Positions 26,021-34,719 of a DNA stretch of 64,000 bases are shown in pieces. The DNA is from DASPLX01 sp035627375 (lineage in GTDB: Bacteria > Pseudomonadota > Gammaproteobacteria > Burkholderiales > Burkholderiaceae_D). The notes beneath the pieces were generated by a model that saw only the letters and a list, made by a program, of their open reading frames with translations, made no database searches and was not told where the DNA came from. Location: positions 62,001 through 126,000 of the forward strand of contig DASPLX010000017.1 of the NCBI GenBank assembly GCA_035627375.1. Reading direction: 5' to 3'. The translations under genes were made by a program, and so were the position numbers. Each line of letters starts with the position of its first letter. Within the stretch, counting starts at the first letter, position 1.

Positions 26021-26368
26021 ATGGATACGCCCGCACACCATCCCTATCAAATGAGTTTGCGCTTCTGCATCGAAGCGGATGCCGCGCTCGGCACACTCGA
26101 AGCGGCCCTGGCGACGGCCAGGCGCGGCGGGCTGGAGCTTCGCAATCTGCGCGCCGGCCTCGGCACCCAAGGGCTGGAAATCTGGATGCGCCTGACGGCC
26201 ACCGACCAGGATGCGCTGGCGTTGTGCAGGACGCGCCTGCATCACATCATCGGCATTCTCGATCTGCAGGAATTGCCCGATTGCCCTGACCGGCACGCCG
26301 AATCCGCGCGGAAGACCGAACGCGGATTGATCGCGCCCCGGCCGGAAGCCGCGTTGTCGCCGGCCTAG
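26021..26368 (+). CDS. ACT-like small protein (IlvM-like), divergent from lrp
   Basis: A 115-residue protein with a pattern resembling ACT domains of the acetolactate-synthase small subunit: YQMSLRFCIEADAALGTLEA, ATARRGGLELRNLRAGL, LEIWMRLTATDQDALALCRT and LHHIIGILDLQEL (beta-alpha-beta-beta-alpha-beta order, ~9-88). The last ~28 residues are an unstructured tail. It could bind a branched-chain amino acid and act alone or with an enzyme elsewhere. No catalytic subunit gene is beside it. Divergence from the Lrp-type gene suggests that regulator controls it. The family match is tentative. Confidence 0.6.
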   Translation: MDTPAHHPYQMSLRFCIEADAALGTLEAALATARRGGLELRNLRAGLGTQGLEIWMRLTATDQDALALCRTRLHHIIGILDLQELPDCPDRHAESARKTERGLIAPRPEAALSPA

Positions 26369-26829
26369 CGGGCCGTCAAGAAAACGTCGCGAGCGGATCG
26401 AGATCGAGCCGCACGGCACGACAGCCAGCTAGACGCCGCTCGAGGCTTCGGCTTCGCATCGAACCTTGCGACGCACGCTTGCCGTGGCTACCATGCGCTG
26501 AACGGATTTCCATCCTTGCGCGACGCCATTCACCCCGGCTTTTCGCCTCTTCAACCGACTTTTTCGGCGCTTCGTCGCATCGCCGGGCAAGGCGTGGAGA
26601 ACTACGCTAAAGTGCGGCATTCCGAGGCGGTCGCCCGGCGCGATGCCACGCGGTTTGCACCTGCTCCACAGGTGCCTGGCGAAGCGCATGCGATGTCCGT
26701 TTTTTCCTCTCATACTGGCTGAGATGTCAGTTGACATTGCACGATTGCGTCACGGATACTTTCGCGCTTGCGGCCCGTTCCTTGGGCTTCCGCCGTACCA
26801 GAACAATTATCGCTTTCGGAGGCTTCATC
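26369..26829. other. Intergenic region upstream of RND operon
   Basis: This 461-bp gap shows no convincing gene: possible small frames lack Shine-Dalgarno and domain pattern. Its right end holds the likely RND promoter (26731-26760) and a palindrome (26725-26736). The left ~350 bp has the GC-rich composition of coding DNA but no supported product; a decayed gene is possible. Confidence 0.5.
26725..26760 (+). promoter_or_regulatory. Promoter and operator of the RND efflux operon
   Basis: TTGACA (26731-26736), an exact -35, is followed by 18 bases and GATACT (26755-26760), four of six matches to the -10. The perfect palindrome TGTCA-GT-TGACA (26725-26736) covers the -35, as expected for a repressor site. 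It lies ~70 bp before the adaptor start. Confidence 0.5.
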
Positions 26830-28011
26830 ATGTTGCGCCACACCCTACTCGCTCTCGCCATTGCAGCATCGCTTGCCGCCTGCAACAAGGGCCCTCAAGG
26901 TTCCGCCCAGGCGGCCGGCAAGCCGGCCTCGAGTTCGGCGGCCGCGACGGCTGCGCGCCCCCTGCTCATCACGCCGGAAGACGTGCTGACGGTGCAAACC
27001 AATGCGATCGCCTCCGGCCCGGTGATCACCGGCTCGGTGCAGCCGGAACGCCGCGCCGATCTGCGTGCCGAAATTTCCGCGGTGGTGCTGCAGGTGCTGA
27101 AGGAGAACGGCGAACCGGTCAAGCGCGGCGACCTGCTGGTGCGGCTCGACCCCACCTCGATACGCGACAGCATGGCGTCGGCCGAGGAAGCAGTGCGCGC
27201 GTCGACCCAGGCCTTCGACCAGGCGCAGCGCCAGTTCGAGCGCCTGAAGACCTTGCGCGCCTCCGGCATGGCATCGGCGCAGCAGCTCGACGATGCGGAA
27301 ACCCGCCGCAACAATGCGCAAAGCGACCTGGCCGCCGCCAAGGCGCGCGCCGTGCAGGCGCGCCAGCAACTGCAGCGCACCGAAGTGCGCGCGCCGTTCG
27401 ACGGCGTCGTCAGCGACCGCAAGGTGTCGGCCGGCGATACGGCCGCCATCGGCAAGGAACTGGTCAAGGTGATCGATCCGGCCAGCATGCGCTTCGAAGG
27501 CTTCGTGTCGGCCGACAAGATCAGCACGGTGAAGGCCGGCCAACCGGTCCTGTTCCGCGTCAACGGCTACGGCAATCAGTATTTCACCGGCACCATCAAG
27601 CGTGTCGATCCGTCAGCCAACCCGACCACCCGCCAGGTCGAAGTCCTGGTCGCCTTCGCCGACGGCGTGCAGCCGAAGGTTGCCGGCCTGTACGCGGAAG
27701 GGCGCATCGAGACCGGCAGCACGCCGACCGTCATGATTCCCGAATCGGCGCTGGTGCGCAACGGCGACAAGGCCTATGCATGGCGCGTCCACGGCGGCAC
27801 GCTCAAGAAGGTCGATGTCGTGGTCGGCGAGCGCGATCCGCGCCGCGGCGATTTCTCCATCAAGAGCGGCCTCGCCAGCGGCGACCAGGTGGTGCGCAAC
27901 CCCGGCTCCAGCCTGAAGGATGGCCAGAAGGTCGAATTGGCCAAGTCGGCGGCGCCCGCCGCGGCTGTGGCCACGGCCAACAGCAAGGCAACGGCCAAAG
28001 CGGAGAAATAA
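26830..28011 (+). CDS. RND efflux periplasmic adaptor (membrane fusion lipoprotein)
   Basis: The 393-residue adaptor has a lipoprotein signal MLRHTLLALAIAASLAACNK (lipobox LAAC, Cys18). Beta-barrel and lipoyl segments (ITGSVQPERRADLRAEISAV) flank a helical hairpin (about residues 110-200, QAFDQAQRQFERLKTLRASG), then VRAPFDGVVSDRKVSAGDTA closes the lipoyl domain. It links an inner-membrane RND pump to an outer-membrane channel. GGAGG precedes the ATG at 26830. Three bases separate it from the pump gene. No outer-membrane factor gene is present here, so a TolC-like partner must be encoded elsewhere. Confidence 0.92.
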   Translation: MLRHTLLALAIAASLAACNKGPQGSAQAAGKPASSSAAATAARPLLITPEDVLTVQTNAIASGPVITGSVQPERRADLRAEISAVVLQVLKENGEPVKRGDLLVRLDPTSIRDSMASAEEAVRASTQAFDQAQRQFERLKTLRASGMASAQQLDDAETRRNNAQSDLAAAKARAVQARQQLQRTEVRAPFDGVVSDRKVSAGDTAAIGKELVKVIDPASMRFEGFVSADKISTVKAGQPVLFRVNGYGNQYFTGTIKRVDPSANPTTRQVEVLVAFADGVQPKVAGLYAEGRIETGSTPTVMIPESALVRNGDKAYAWRVHGGTLKKVDVVVGERDPRRGDFSIKSGLASGDQVVRNPGSSLKDGQKVELAKSAAPAAAVATANSKATAKAEK

Positions 28012-28014
28012 GCC

Positions 28015-31000
28015 ATGTTCCTATCCGATTTCAGCATCAAGCGCCCTATGGCGATGATCGTCATCATCATCTCCCTGATGGCCATCGGCCTGCTGGCATT
28101 GCAGAAGTTGCGCGTCAACGAACGGCCCGACGTCGAATTGCCGATGCTGTTCGTCAGCATCCCGTATCCGGGCGCGTCACCCGAGACGGTCGAACGCGAG
28201 GTCGTCAATCGCATCGAGAAATCGCTGCAAAGCATTTCCGGCGTCTACCAGATGAACTCGCGCTCGAACGAGGGCGGTGCCGCCTTCTATATCCAGTTCA
28301 ACTTCAACAAGAACATGATCGAAGCGGCGGAAGAGGTCCGCAATGCGATCGGCGCCGTTCGCTACAAGCTGCCGCTCGAGATGCGCGAACCCGTCATCCG
28401 GCGCGCGGATCCGAACGCGCAGCCGATCATGCACCTGGCCTTGTCGTCCTCGACGCTCGGCCATGCCGAAATCTCCCGCCTGGCCGAAGACACGCTGGCC
28501 GACCGCTTCCGCGGCATCGACGGCGTGGCGACGGTCGACGTCAACGGCGCGCTCAAGCGCGAACTGTCGGTACTGCTGCGCGCCGAAAAACTGCGCGAAT
28601 ACAACGTCTCGGTCGCCGAAGTCGTCAATGCGCTGCGCAACCAGAACACCACGGCGCCGGTCGGCAAATTGCGCGGCGAGTTCGAAGAGAAGAACATCCG
28701 CCTGGTCGGCCGCATCGAGACGCCGGCGGAGTTCGAGCAGATCGTCGTCAAACGCCGCGGCGACGAAGTCGTGCGCCTCGGCCAACTGGCAACCACCTCG
28801 GACGGTTTCGCGGAACTGAACGGCTTCAGCCTGCGCAACGGCCATCCGAACGTCGGCCTGTCGATCACCCGCTCGCGCGAGGCGAGCACGGTCAGCGTCG
28901 CCAACAAGGTGCGCGCGCTGGTCAAGGAAATCAACAAGACCCTGCCCAAGGGCACGGCCATCGAAATCACGCAGGACGGCGGCGAAAGCGCGGAAAACAG
29001 CCTGCGCAACGTCACCGATGCGCTGATCTTCGGCGCCGGCCTGACCATCTTCGTGGTCTACGTGTTCCTCAATTCCTGGCGCTCGACGCTGATCACGGCG
29101 CTGTCGCTGCCGACCTCCGTCATCGCCGCCTTCATCGCGGTCTGGCTGTGCGGCTTCACGCTCAACTTCATGACGCTGCTCGGCCTGTCGCTCGCCATCG
29201 GCGTGCTGATCGACGATGCGATCGTGGTGCGGGAAAACATCGTGCGCCACATGGAACGCGGCTCCGACCGCCTCACCGCGGCGCGCATGGGCACCGCCGA
29301 AATCGGCCTGGCTGTGGCCGCCACCACGTTCTCGATCATCGCCGTGTTCCTCCCGGTCGCCTTCATGCCCGGCGTCTCGGGCGAATGGTTCCGGCCGTTC
29401 GCGCTGACGGTCGCCAGCTCGGTGCTGGTGAGCCTGTTCATTTCGTTCACGCTCGATCCGATGCTGTCGGCCTACTGGGGCGACCCGGTCGGCCATCATC
29501 AGGCGCCGAAGAAGGGCCTGAGCCTGTGGCTGGCGAAGTTCAACATCTGGTTCGACCACCAGGCCGACCGCTACGGCAACGTGATCGCGTGGGCGCTGCA
29601 CCATCGGCGCTGGATGGCGGCCATCGCCGTGCTCAGCTTCGTCGGCGCGATCGGCCTGCAGGCGAAATTCGGCGGCTCGAGCTTCCTGCCGGCCTCCGAC
29701 TGGGGCACGATCGCGATCGATATCCGCACCCCGGCGTCGTCCAGCCCCGAATATTCGCGCCTGAAGGTCGAGAAGGCAGCCGAGCTGGCGCGCACGCTGC
29801 CGGAGACCAAGGCCACCAACAGCTACGTCAATCCGACCGGCGGCCGCGTCTATATCGATATCGGCAAGAGCAACAAGCGCAAGCGTTCCGCCCAGGAAGT
29901 CGCTGCCGATCTGCGCAAGCTGATGACGCAATTGATCGGCGCGGAGTACGTCGTGCTCGACGACCTGAACAACGGCGCGCAGAAGCCGGTGCAGATCCGC
30001 TTCACCGGGCCGGACTCGCGCAAGCTGATGGAGATCACGAACGACTACATGGCAAAACTGCGCAACGTCCCCGGCGCGGTCGACGTCGGCCTGTCGGAGC
30101 AGGATCCGAAGGACGAGCTGAAGATCGAACTGAACCGCGGCCTGGCGAACGCGCTCGGCATCTCGGCCAACGACGCCGCGCAAGCCTTGCGCGTGGCGTT
30201 CGCCGGCGTCGAGGTCGGCGACTGGGTCGATCCGACCGGCGAGTCGCGCGACGTCGCGGTGCGCCTGCATCCGGACGACCGCGTCGGCGCCGAGAACATC
30301 GAACGCCTGCCGATCGCCGTTTCCGGCAGCAACATGGTGGTGCCGCTCGACCAGATCGCCACCGTGACCATGGGCAAGGGCCCGTCGCAGATCCAGCACA
30401 CCGACGGCAAGCGCATGATCGCCGTCTCGGCCAATGCGCAGGGCCGTTCGCCCGGCGAAGTGACGGCCGATGCGATGAAGCTCGCGAAAGCCATGGATTT
30501 CCCGCCCGGCTACGGCATCGAACTCGGCGGCGCGGCGCGCGACCAGCAGGAGGTGTTCGCCGCCATGACGACCGCGCTGGTGATGGGCATCGCCCTGATG
30601 TACCTGGTGCTGGTCATGCAGTTCGGTTCCTTCACGGCGCCGCTGCCGGTGATGCTGTCGCTGCCGCTGTCGCTGATCGGCGTGGTGGTCGCGCTGCTGC
30701 TGACCAAGGGCACGCTGAACCTGATGAGCTTCATCGGCGTCATCATGCTGATGGGCCTGGTCGCGAAGAACGCGATCCTGCTGCTCGATGCGGCGCGCAA
30801 GGAACAGGAGCAGGGCGCCGACCGCGAAGAAGCGCTGATGCATGCCGGCCGCAAGCGTCTGCGCCCGATCCTGATGACGACCTTCGCGCTGATCGCCGGC
30901 ATGCTGCCGGTCGCGATCGGCGTCGGCGAGGGCGGCGAGTTCTATCGTCCGATGGCGGTGGCGATCATCGGCGGCACGATCACCTCGACGCTGCTGACGC

Positions 31001-31233
31001 TGCTGGTCATCCCGACCTTCTACGACGGCATCGAGATCGCCCGCGACCGCATGTTCGCGAAGTTCAACCGGCGCGAAGCGCGCTGGACCGCGTTTCCGGC
31101 GTTCGTCGTGACCTTCGTCGAAGCGATCCTGACGCTGCTGATGCTGCGCTTTGCCTATCGCATGCTCATGAAGCTGATCGCGATGGCGCGCGGCCGCGGT
31201 ATGCGGACGGCAGGCGCCGCCGTCCGGCAGTAA
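28015..31233 (+). CDS. RND efflux pump, inner-membrane permease (HAE1-type)
   Basis: A 1072-residue pump with the twelve-helix RND layout. The first helix is in FLSDFSIKRPMAMIVIIISL, large periplasmic loops lie after helices 1 and 7, and helix 4 carries GLSLAIGVLIDDAIVVREN with the two Asp residues of the proton relay. Helices 10-12 include GLVAKNAILLLDAARKEQ. The porter-domain motif PVIRRADPNAQPIM and length fit multidrug (HAE1) rather than heavy-metal pumps. Substrates are unknown. It is cotranscribed with the adaptor and ends at a strong terminator. Confidence 0.93.
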   Translation: MFLSDFSIKRPMAMIVIIISLMAIGLLALQKLRVNERPDVELPMLFVSIPYPGASPETVEREVVNRIEKSLQSISGVYQMNSRSNEGGAAFYIQFNFNKNMIEAAEEVRNAIGAVRYKLPLEMREPVIRRADPNAQPIMHLALSSSTLGHAEISRLAEDTLADRFRGIDGVATVDVNGALKRELSVLLRAEKLREYNVSVAEVVNALRNQNTTAPVGKLRGEFEEKNIRLVGRIETPAEFEQIVVKRRGDEVVRLGQLATTSDGFAELNGFSLRNGHPNVGLSITRSREASTVSVANKVRALVKEINKTLPKGTAIEITQDGGESAENSLRNVTDALIFGAGLTIFVVYVFLNSWRSTLITALSLPTSVIAAFIAVWLCGFTLNFMTLLGLSLAIGVLIDDAIVVRENIVRHMERGSDRLTAARMGTAEIGLAVAATTFSIIAVFLPVAFMPGVSGEWFRPFALTVASSVLVSLFISFTLDPMLSAYWGDPVGHHQAPKKGLSLWLAKFNIWFDHQADRYGNVIAWALHHRRWMAAIAVLSFVGAIGLQAKFGGSSFLPASDWGTIAIDIRTPASSSPEYSRLKVEKAAELARTLPETKATNSYVNPTGGRVYIDIGKSNKRKRSAQEVAADLRKLMTQLIGAEYVVLDDLNNGAQKPVQIRFTGPDSRKLMEITNDYMAKLRNVPGAVDVGLSEQDPKDELKIELNRGLANALGISANDAAQALRVAFAGVEVGDWVDPTGESRDVAVRLHPDDRVGAENIERLPIAVSGSNMVVPLDQIATVTMGKGPSQIQHTDGKRMIAVSANAQGRSPGEVTADAMKLAKAMDFPPGYGIELGGAARDQQEVFAAMTTALVMGIALMYLVLVMQFGSFTAPLPVMLSLPLSLIGVVVALLLTKGTLNLMSFIGVIMLMGLVAKNAILLLDAARKEQEQGADREEALMHAGRKRLRPILMTTFALIAGMLPVAIGVGEGGEFYRPMAVAIIGGTITSTLLTLLVIPTFYDGIEIARDRMFAKFNRREARWTAFPAFVVTFVEAILTLLMLRFAYRMLMKLIAMARGRGMRTAGAAVRQ

Positions 31234-31252
31234 CGGCGGCCCGTCCGGTCGG

Positions 31253-31285
31253 CAAAGGAGAGCCTTGCGCTCTCCTTTGTTTTTT
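31253..31285 (+). terminator. Rho-independent terminator of the RND operon
   Basis: CAAAGGAGAG (31253-31262) and CTCTCCTTTG (31270-31279) pair perfectly in ten base pairs around a 7-base loop, followed by six Ts (31280-31285). This is the clearest intrinsic terminator in the window. Confidence 0.93.
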
Positions 31286-31290
31286 GGACT

Positions 31291-31872
31291 TCACGCGGAC
31301 GGCGGCCGATAGCCGGGCGGATAGTGGATCAGGTTGTGAAACACCGCCGGCGCTTCGCCGGGATTGCGATAGCCGTGCGGCCGATCGGCGGCGAAGCGGA
31401 TCGCGCTGCCCTCGGCCAGCGTCCTCCACGCGTCGTCGATCAGCAACTCCATCGTGCCGCGAATGACGGTCACATGCTCGGTGACGCCCGGCGCATGCGG
31501 TTCGGAACGGCGCACATAGCCCGGCAACAAGGTCAGTTCCAGCCATTCGAAACCGTAGCGCGGCTCGTAGGGAAAGAGCGGTGCGATCAGCATCTGGTCG
31601 CTCGCCGGCCGCTGGCGCACGGCGTCGGCCGAGCGCACCAGCGTGTCGTTGCCCGCATCGCCGCCCGGCGCCAGGAAGTACGAAATCGACGTCCGAAAGC
31701 CACCGGCGATCTTCCACAGCGTGGCCAGGGTCGGGCTCGACTCGCCACGCTCGATCTGGCCCAGCATCGCCTTGCTGACGCCGGTCTCGCGGGCCGCCTC
31801 GTCGAGACTCCAGCCACAGTGCCGGCGCAACGCCTTCAATGCCTGCGCGAGATATTGATTGGGTTCCTGCAT
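31291..31872 (-). CDS. XRE-cupin transcriptional regulator
   Basis: The 193-residue protein has an XRE HTH at ~10-65 (LKALRRHCGWSLDEAARETG, then VSKAMLGQIERGESSPTLAT) and a C-terminal cupin domain (LPGYVRRSEPHAPGVTEHVT, GTMELLIDDAWRTLAEGSAI, ADRPHGYRNP). Such proteins sense small ligands through the cupin barrel. The start at 31872 leaves the divergent operator region free; a longer frame would run through the operator palindrome. It is divergent from benE, its likely target. Confidence 0.9.
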   Translation of the reverse strand: MQEPNQYLAQALKALRRHCGWSLDEAARETGVSKAMLGQIERGESSPTLATLWKIAGGFRTSISYFLAPGGDAGNDTLVRSADAVRQRPASDQMLIAPLFPYEPRYGFEWLELTLLPGYVRRSEPHAPGVTEHVTVIRGTMELLIDDAWRTLAEGSAIRFAADRPHGYRNPGEAPAVFHNLIHYPPGYRPPSA

Positions 31873-31918
31873 CGGTTTCGCCTGGATTCGGTTGGAAAGA
31901 CGTGTGGTTGGAAAGATT

Positions 31919-31936
31919 TGTGCGCTATAACGCACA
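31919..31936. promoter_or_regulatory. Operator O1 (palindrome TGTGCG-TATA-CGCACA)
   Basis: TGTGCGCTATAACGCACA is a palindrome with one imperfect pair. It lies 47 bp upstream of the regulator ATG and shares its 14-base core with O2. Confidence 0.8.
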
Positions 31937-31961
31937 ACATGCTAGGATAGCCGGGCCGATT

Positions 31962-31977
31962 GTGCGTTATAACGCAC
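31962..31977. promoter_or_regulatory. Operator O2 (perfect palindrome GTGCGTTATAACGCAC)
   Basis: A perfect 16-bp palindrome 37 bp before the benE ATG. Its centre is 42 bp (four helical turns) from that of O1, so two regulator dimers could bind the same DNA face. Confidence 0.85.
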
Positions 31978-32013
31978 CTCCCGCAGCGCCCACGATACCC
32001 GATCGGAGCCCCC

Positions 32014-33204
32014 ATGAGCAATTGGTTCAGGATTTCCCATGTTTCCGCCGGCTTCATCGCCGTGCTGGTCGGCTACACGAGCTCGGCCGCCATCGTTTTC
32101 CAGGCTGCCGCCGCCGCGGGCGCCACGCCGGCCGAACTCGGCTCCTGGCTCTGGGCGCTGGGCATCGGCATGGGCGCCACCTGCATCGGGCTGTCCTGGC
32201 GCTATCGCACGCCGGTGCTGACCGCCTGGTCGACGCCGGGGGCGGCCTTGCTGGTCACCAGCCTGTCGGGACTGTCGATGCCGGAGGCGATCGGCGCCTT
32301 CCTGTTCAGTTCCCTACTGATCACGATTTGCGGCATCACCGGCTGGTTCGAGCGTCTCGTCCGCATCCTGCCGGCGACGCTGGCTTCGGCCATGCTGGCC
32401 GGCATCCTGGCGCGCTTCGGCTTGAACGTCTTCACCACGATGCCCGCGCACCTGCCGCTGATCGGCTTCATGCTGGCAAGCTTCATCCTCGGTCGCCGCT
32501 TCTGGCCGCGTTACGCGGTGCCGCTGACGCTGCTGGCCGGCATCGCGCTGGCGGCGGTGCGCAACGAATTGCGATTCGCGTCGTTCGAATGGTCGCTCGC
32601 CGAACCGGTGCTGATGGCGCCTCATTTTTCGTTGTCGACGCTGGTCGGCGTCGGCATTCCGTTGTTCATCGTGACGATGGCATCCCAGAACCTGCCAGGC
32701 CTCGCGGTGCTGCGCGCCAACGGCTACCAAGTGCCGGCGTCGCCGCTGATCGGCTGGACCGGCGCGACGGGCCTGTTGCTGGCGCCGTTCGGCGGCTTCG
32801 CCTTCAACCTGGCGGCCATCACGGCCGCGATCTGCATGAGCAAGGATGCCGACGCCGATCCGGGCAAGCGCTACGCGGCTTCGATCTGGGCTGGCGTCTT
32901 TTATCTCTGCACCGGCATATTCGGCGCGACAGTGGTCGCCCTGTTCGCGGCATTTCCGGCGGCATTGGTGACGGCCATCGCCGGCCTAGCCCTGCTGGGC
33001 ACGATCGGCAACAGCCTGGCCGGCGCATTGCACGACGAAGGCGAACGCGACGCCGCTTTGCTGACCTTCCTGGTGACGGCTTCCGGCATGAGCCTGCTCG
33101 GAATCGGCAGCGCTTTCTGGGGATTGGCATTCGGCCTGGCCGTGCATTTCGTCAAGCGGACGGCCGCGACGGACGGCGCGCCGGATTCACGGCCGACGCG
33201 CTGA
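32014..33204 (+). CDS. benE: Benzoate/H+ symporter family transporter BenE
   Basis: A 396-residue inner-membrane protein with ten or more hydrophobic helices. BenE features are the N-terminal HVSAGFIAVLVGYTSSAAIV, the central MASQNLPGLAVLRANGYQVP, and helix 10 region FGGFAFNLAAITAAICM. BenE carriers import benzoate or other aromatic or purine-like compounds; the substrate here is not proven. CGGAG precedes the ATG at 32014, and an earlier in-frame start would overlap operator O2. No benABC catabolic genes are adjacent, so regulation and substrate may differ from the classic ben cluster. Confidence 0.88.
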   Translation: MSNWFRISHVSAGFIAVLVGYTSSAAIVFQAAAAAGATPAELGSWLWALGIGMGATCIGLSWRYRTPVLTAWSTPGAALLVTSLSGLSMPEAIGAFLFSSLLITICGITGWFERLVRILPATLASAMLAGILARFGLNVFTTMPAHLPLIGFMLASFILGRRFWPRYAVPLTLLAGIALAAVRNELRFASFEWSLAEPVLMAPHFSLSTLVGVGIPLFIVTMASQNLPGLAVLRANGYQVPASPLIGWTGATGLLLAPFGGFAFNLAAITAAICMSKDADADPGKRYAASIWAGVFYLCTGIFGATVVALFAAFPAALVTAIAGLALLGTIGNSLAGALHDEGERDAALLTFLVTASGMSLLGIGSAFWGLAFGLAVHFVKRTAATDGAPDSRPTR

Positions 33205-33305
33205 AACGCACGGCCGCAGGTTTGACAGCGCCGTTTTCGGCGACGATACTTTCTGAAGAGGCGCACCGGTCTCGACGACTACTATAACGACGAAGGAGAT
33301 GCAGA

Positions 33306-34454
33306 ATGAAACGCTGGATTATTCCGCTCTTGTCCGCGATGCTCGCGGCATGCGCGACGCCCCCCCAGTCGAGGCAGGTGACGCATCTCTTCAACGATCA
33401 TTTGTTCGCGCCGCCGTCGGAACGCATCAGCGCCGAAGACATATTCGCGATCACGCCGGAGATGCAGCAATACGTGCACAAGATCGCCTACCAGGAACGC
33501 GGCCAGCGCCCGCAGCGCGCGTTGTTCGACGCGCTTTATCATCAGTCGAAGCTTCAGCTCGAGTACGACTCCACGGTGACGCGCAACGCCGCGCAAACTT
33601 TCGACACCCGCAGCGGCAACTGTCTGTCGCTGGCGATCATGACCGCCGCCTTGGCCAGGGAAATCGGCTTGACGGTCCAATATCACCGCGTCCATATCGA
33701 CGAAGTGTGGAGCCGCAGCGGCAGCCTCTACTTTTCCAGCGGCCACATCAATTTGCGGCTGGAGAAGAAACGGCTCGAATGGCAGACCGGCTTCGACACC
33801 AGTCAATCCTTGACCATCGATTTCCTGCCTCCGGCCCAGACCGCCGGCTTGCGCACCACGATCATCAATGAACAAACCGTGGTGGCGATGTTCATGAACA
33901 ACCGGGCCGCCGAAGCTCTGGCGCGCGGCAACGTGAACGATGCGTATTGGTGGGCCCGCGAAGCGGTGCGCCAGGATCCTCGATTCTTCAGCGCCTACAA
34001 CACGCTCGGCGTCGTGTACCAGCGCCGCGGCCACCCGCAGGAAGCGCGGCAAGTGCTGAGCCAGGCGCTCGAGCTCGAACCCAAGAACACCATCGTCATG
34101 TTCAACCTGGCGCAGACCCTGCGCGATCTCGGATTGACTGCGGAAGCGAGCCGGATGACGGCCAGGCTGGAGGAGCTGCAGCCGCATCCGCCGTATCACT
34201 TCTTCAAGCTCGGCAAAGACGCCATGCAGCAGGGCGATTTCCGATCCGCCAGGGATTTATTCGCCAAGGAAGTCGAACGCGACCCGTCCAATCACGAATT
34301 CCAGTTCTGGCTGGCGTCAGCCTACTTCCGGCTTGGCGACACGGAACGGGCGGACAGGCACATGAAGCTCGCCCTGGAAAACAGCACCACGCGGGGCGAC
34401 CGCGAGCTGTATGCCGCCAAGCTGCATCGGCTCAAGGCCTACCTGATCAATTGA
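33306..34454 (+). CDS. TPR-containing lipoprotein with transglutaminase-like fold
   Basis: A 382-residue lipoprotein: signal MKRWIIPLLSAMLAACATPP with lipobox LAAC (Cys16). Residues ~70-180 carry a transglutaminase-like segment (FDTRSGNCLSLAIMTAALAR with the Cys, then GLTVQYHRVHIDEVW). The C-terminal half has about five TPR-like helix pairs (AYWWAREAVRQDPRFFSAYN, FNLAQTLRDLGLTAEASRMT). GAAGGAG precedes the ATG. The SGNCLS site resembles bacterial transglutaminase-like peptidases that may be scaffolds, as His/Asp partners are not certain. Function unknown; probably envelope-associated. Confidence 0.78.
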   Translation: MKRWIIPLLSAMLAACATPPQSRQVTHLFNDHLFAPPSERISAEDIFAITPEMQQYVHKIAYQERGQRPQRALFDALYHQSKLQLEYDSTVTRNAAQTFDTRSGNCLSLAIMTAALAREIGLTVQYHRVHIDEVWSRSGSLYFSSGHINLRLEKKRLEWQTGFDTSQSLTIDFLPPAQTAGLRTTIINEQTVVAMFMNNRAAEALARGNVNDAYWWAREAVRQDPRFFSAYNTLGVVYQRRGHPQEARQVLSQALELEPKNTIVMFNLAQTLRDLGLTAEASRMTARLEELQPHPPYHFFKLGKDAMQQGDFRSARDLFAKEVERDPSNHEFQFWLASAYFRLGDTERADRHMKLALENSTTRGDRELYAAKLHRLKAYLIN

Positions 34455-34455
34455 C

Positions 34456-34510
34456 GCGGCCGGCGGCGAGAGCGGCGCATCGTGCCGCCATGCGCCGCCC
34501 GGCCGGCCGC
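34456..34510 (+). terminator. GC-rich nested hairpin after the TPR lipoprotein gene
   Basis: Outer arms GCGGCCGG (34456-34463) and CCGGCCGC (34503-34510) enclose a perfect inner stem GCGGCGCA (34472-34479) / TGCGCCGC (34491-34498). It starts 2 bp after the stop codon. No T-run. Transcription-end or RNA-stability structure. Confidence 0.5.
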
Positions 34511-34719
34511 GGCATCCCGGCCGGGCCCTGGCCCTGTGCAAACCAATCCCTGAAAAATGCAGTCTGTCGCATTCGGCGCGCGGCTGGAATTGTCCTTTGC
34601 TACAGTGCATTCATGACATTCCGGCCGGTAACGATCCATCCTTCATAGGCAAGTCGGCAACCGGCCACGGCCTGCGGCAGCGCGCCGCGGAACATCCGAA
34701 TCATCTGGAGAACGACATC

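Noticed and set aside
28177..30843. 888-residue minus-strand frame inside the RND pump
   Set aside because: Shadow of the pump gene; His/Asp/Arg-rich composition with no family pattern.
26643..31466. 1607-residue frame across the RND genes
   Set aside because: It is out of frame with two well-conserved RND genes and its product is Arg/Gly/Ala-rich without domains.
31839..33287. Alternative 482-residue frame over benE
   Set aside because: BenE in the neighbouring frame has the full family pattern and helices; this frame is Arg-rich noise.
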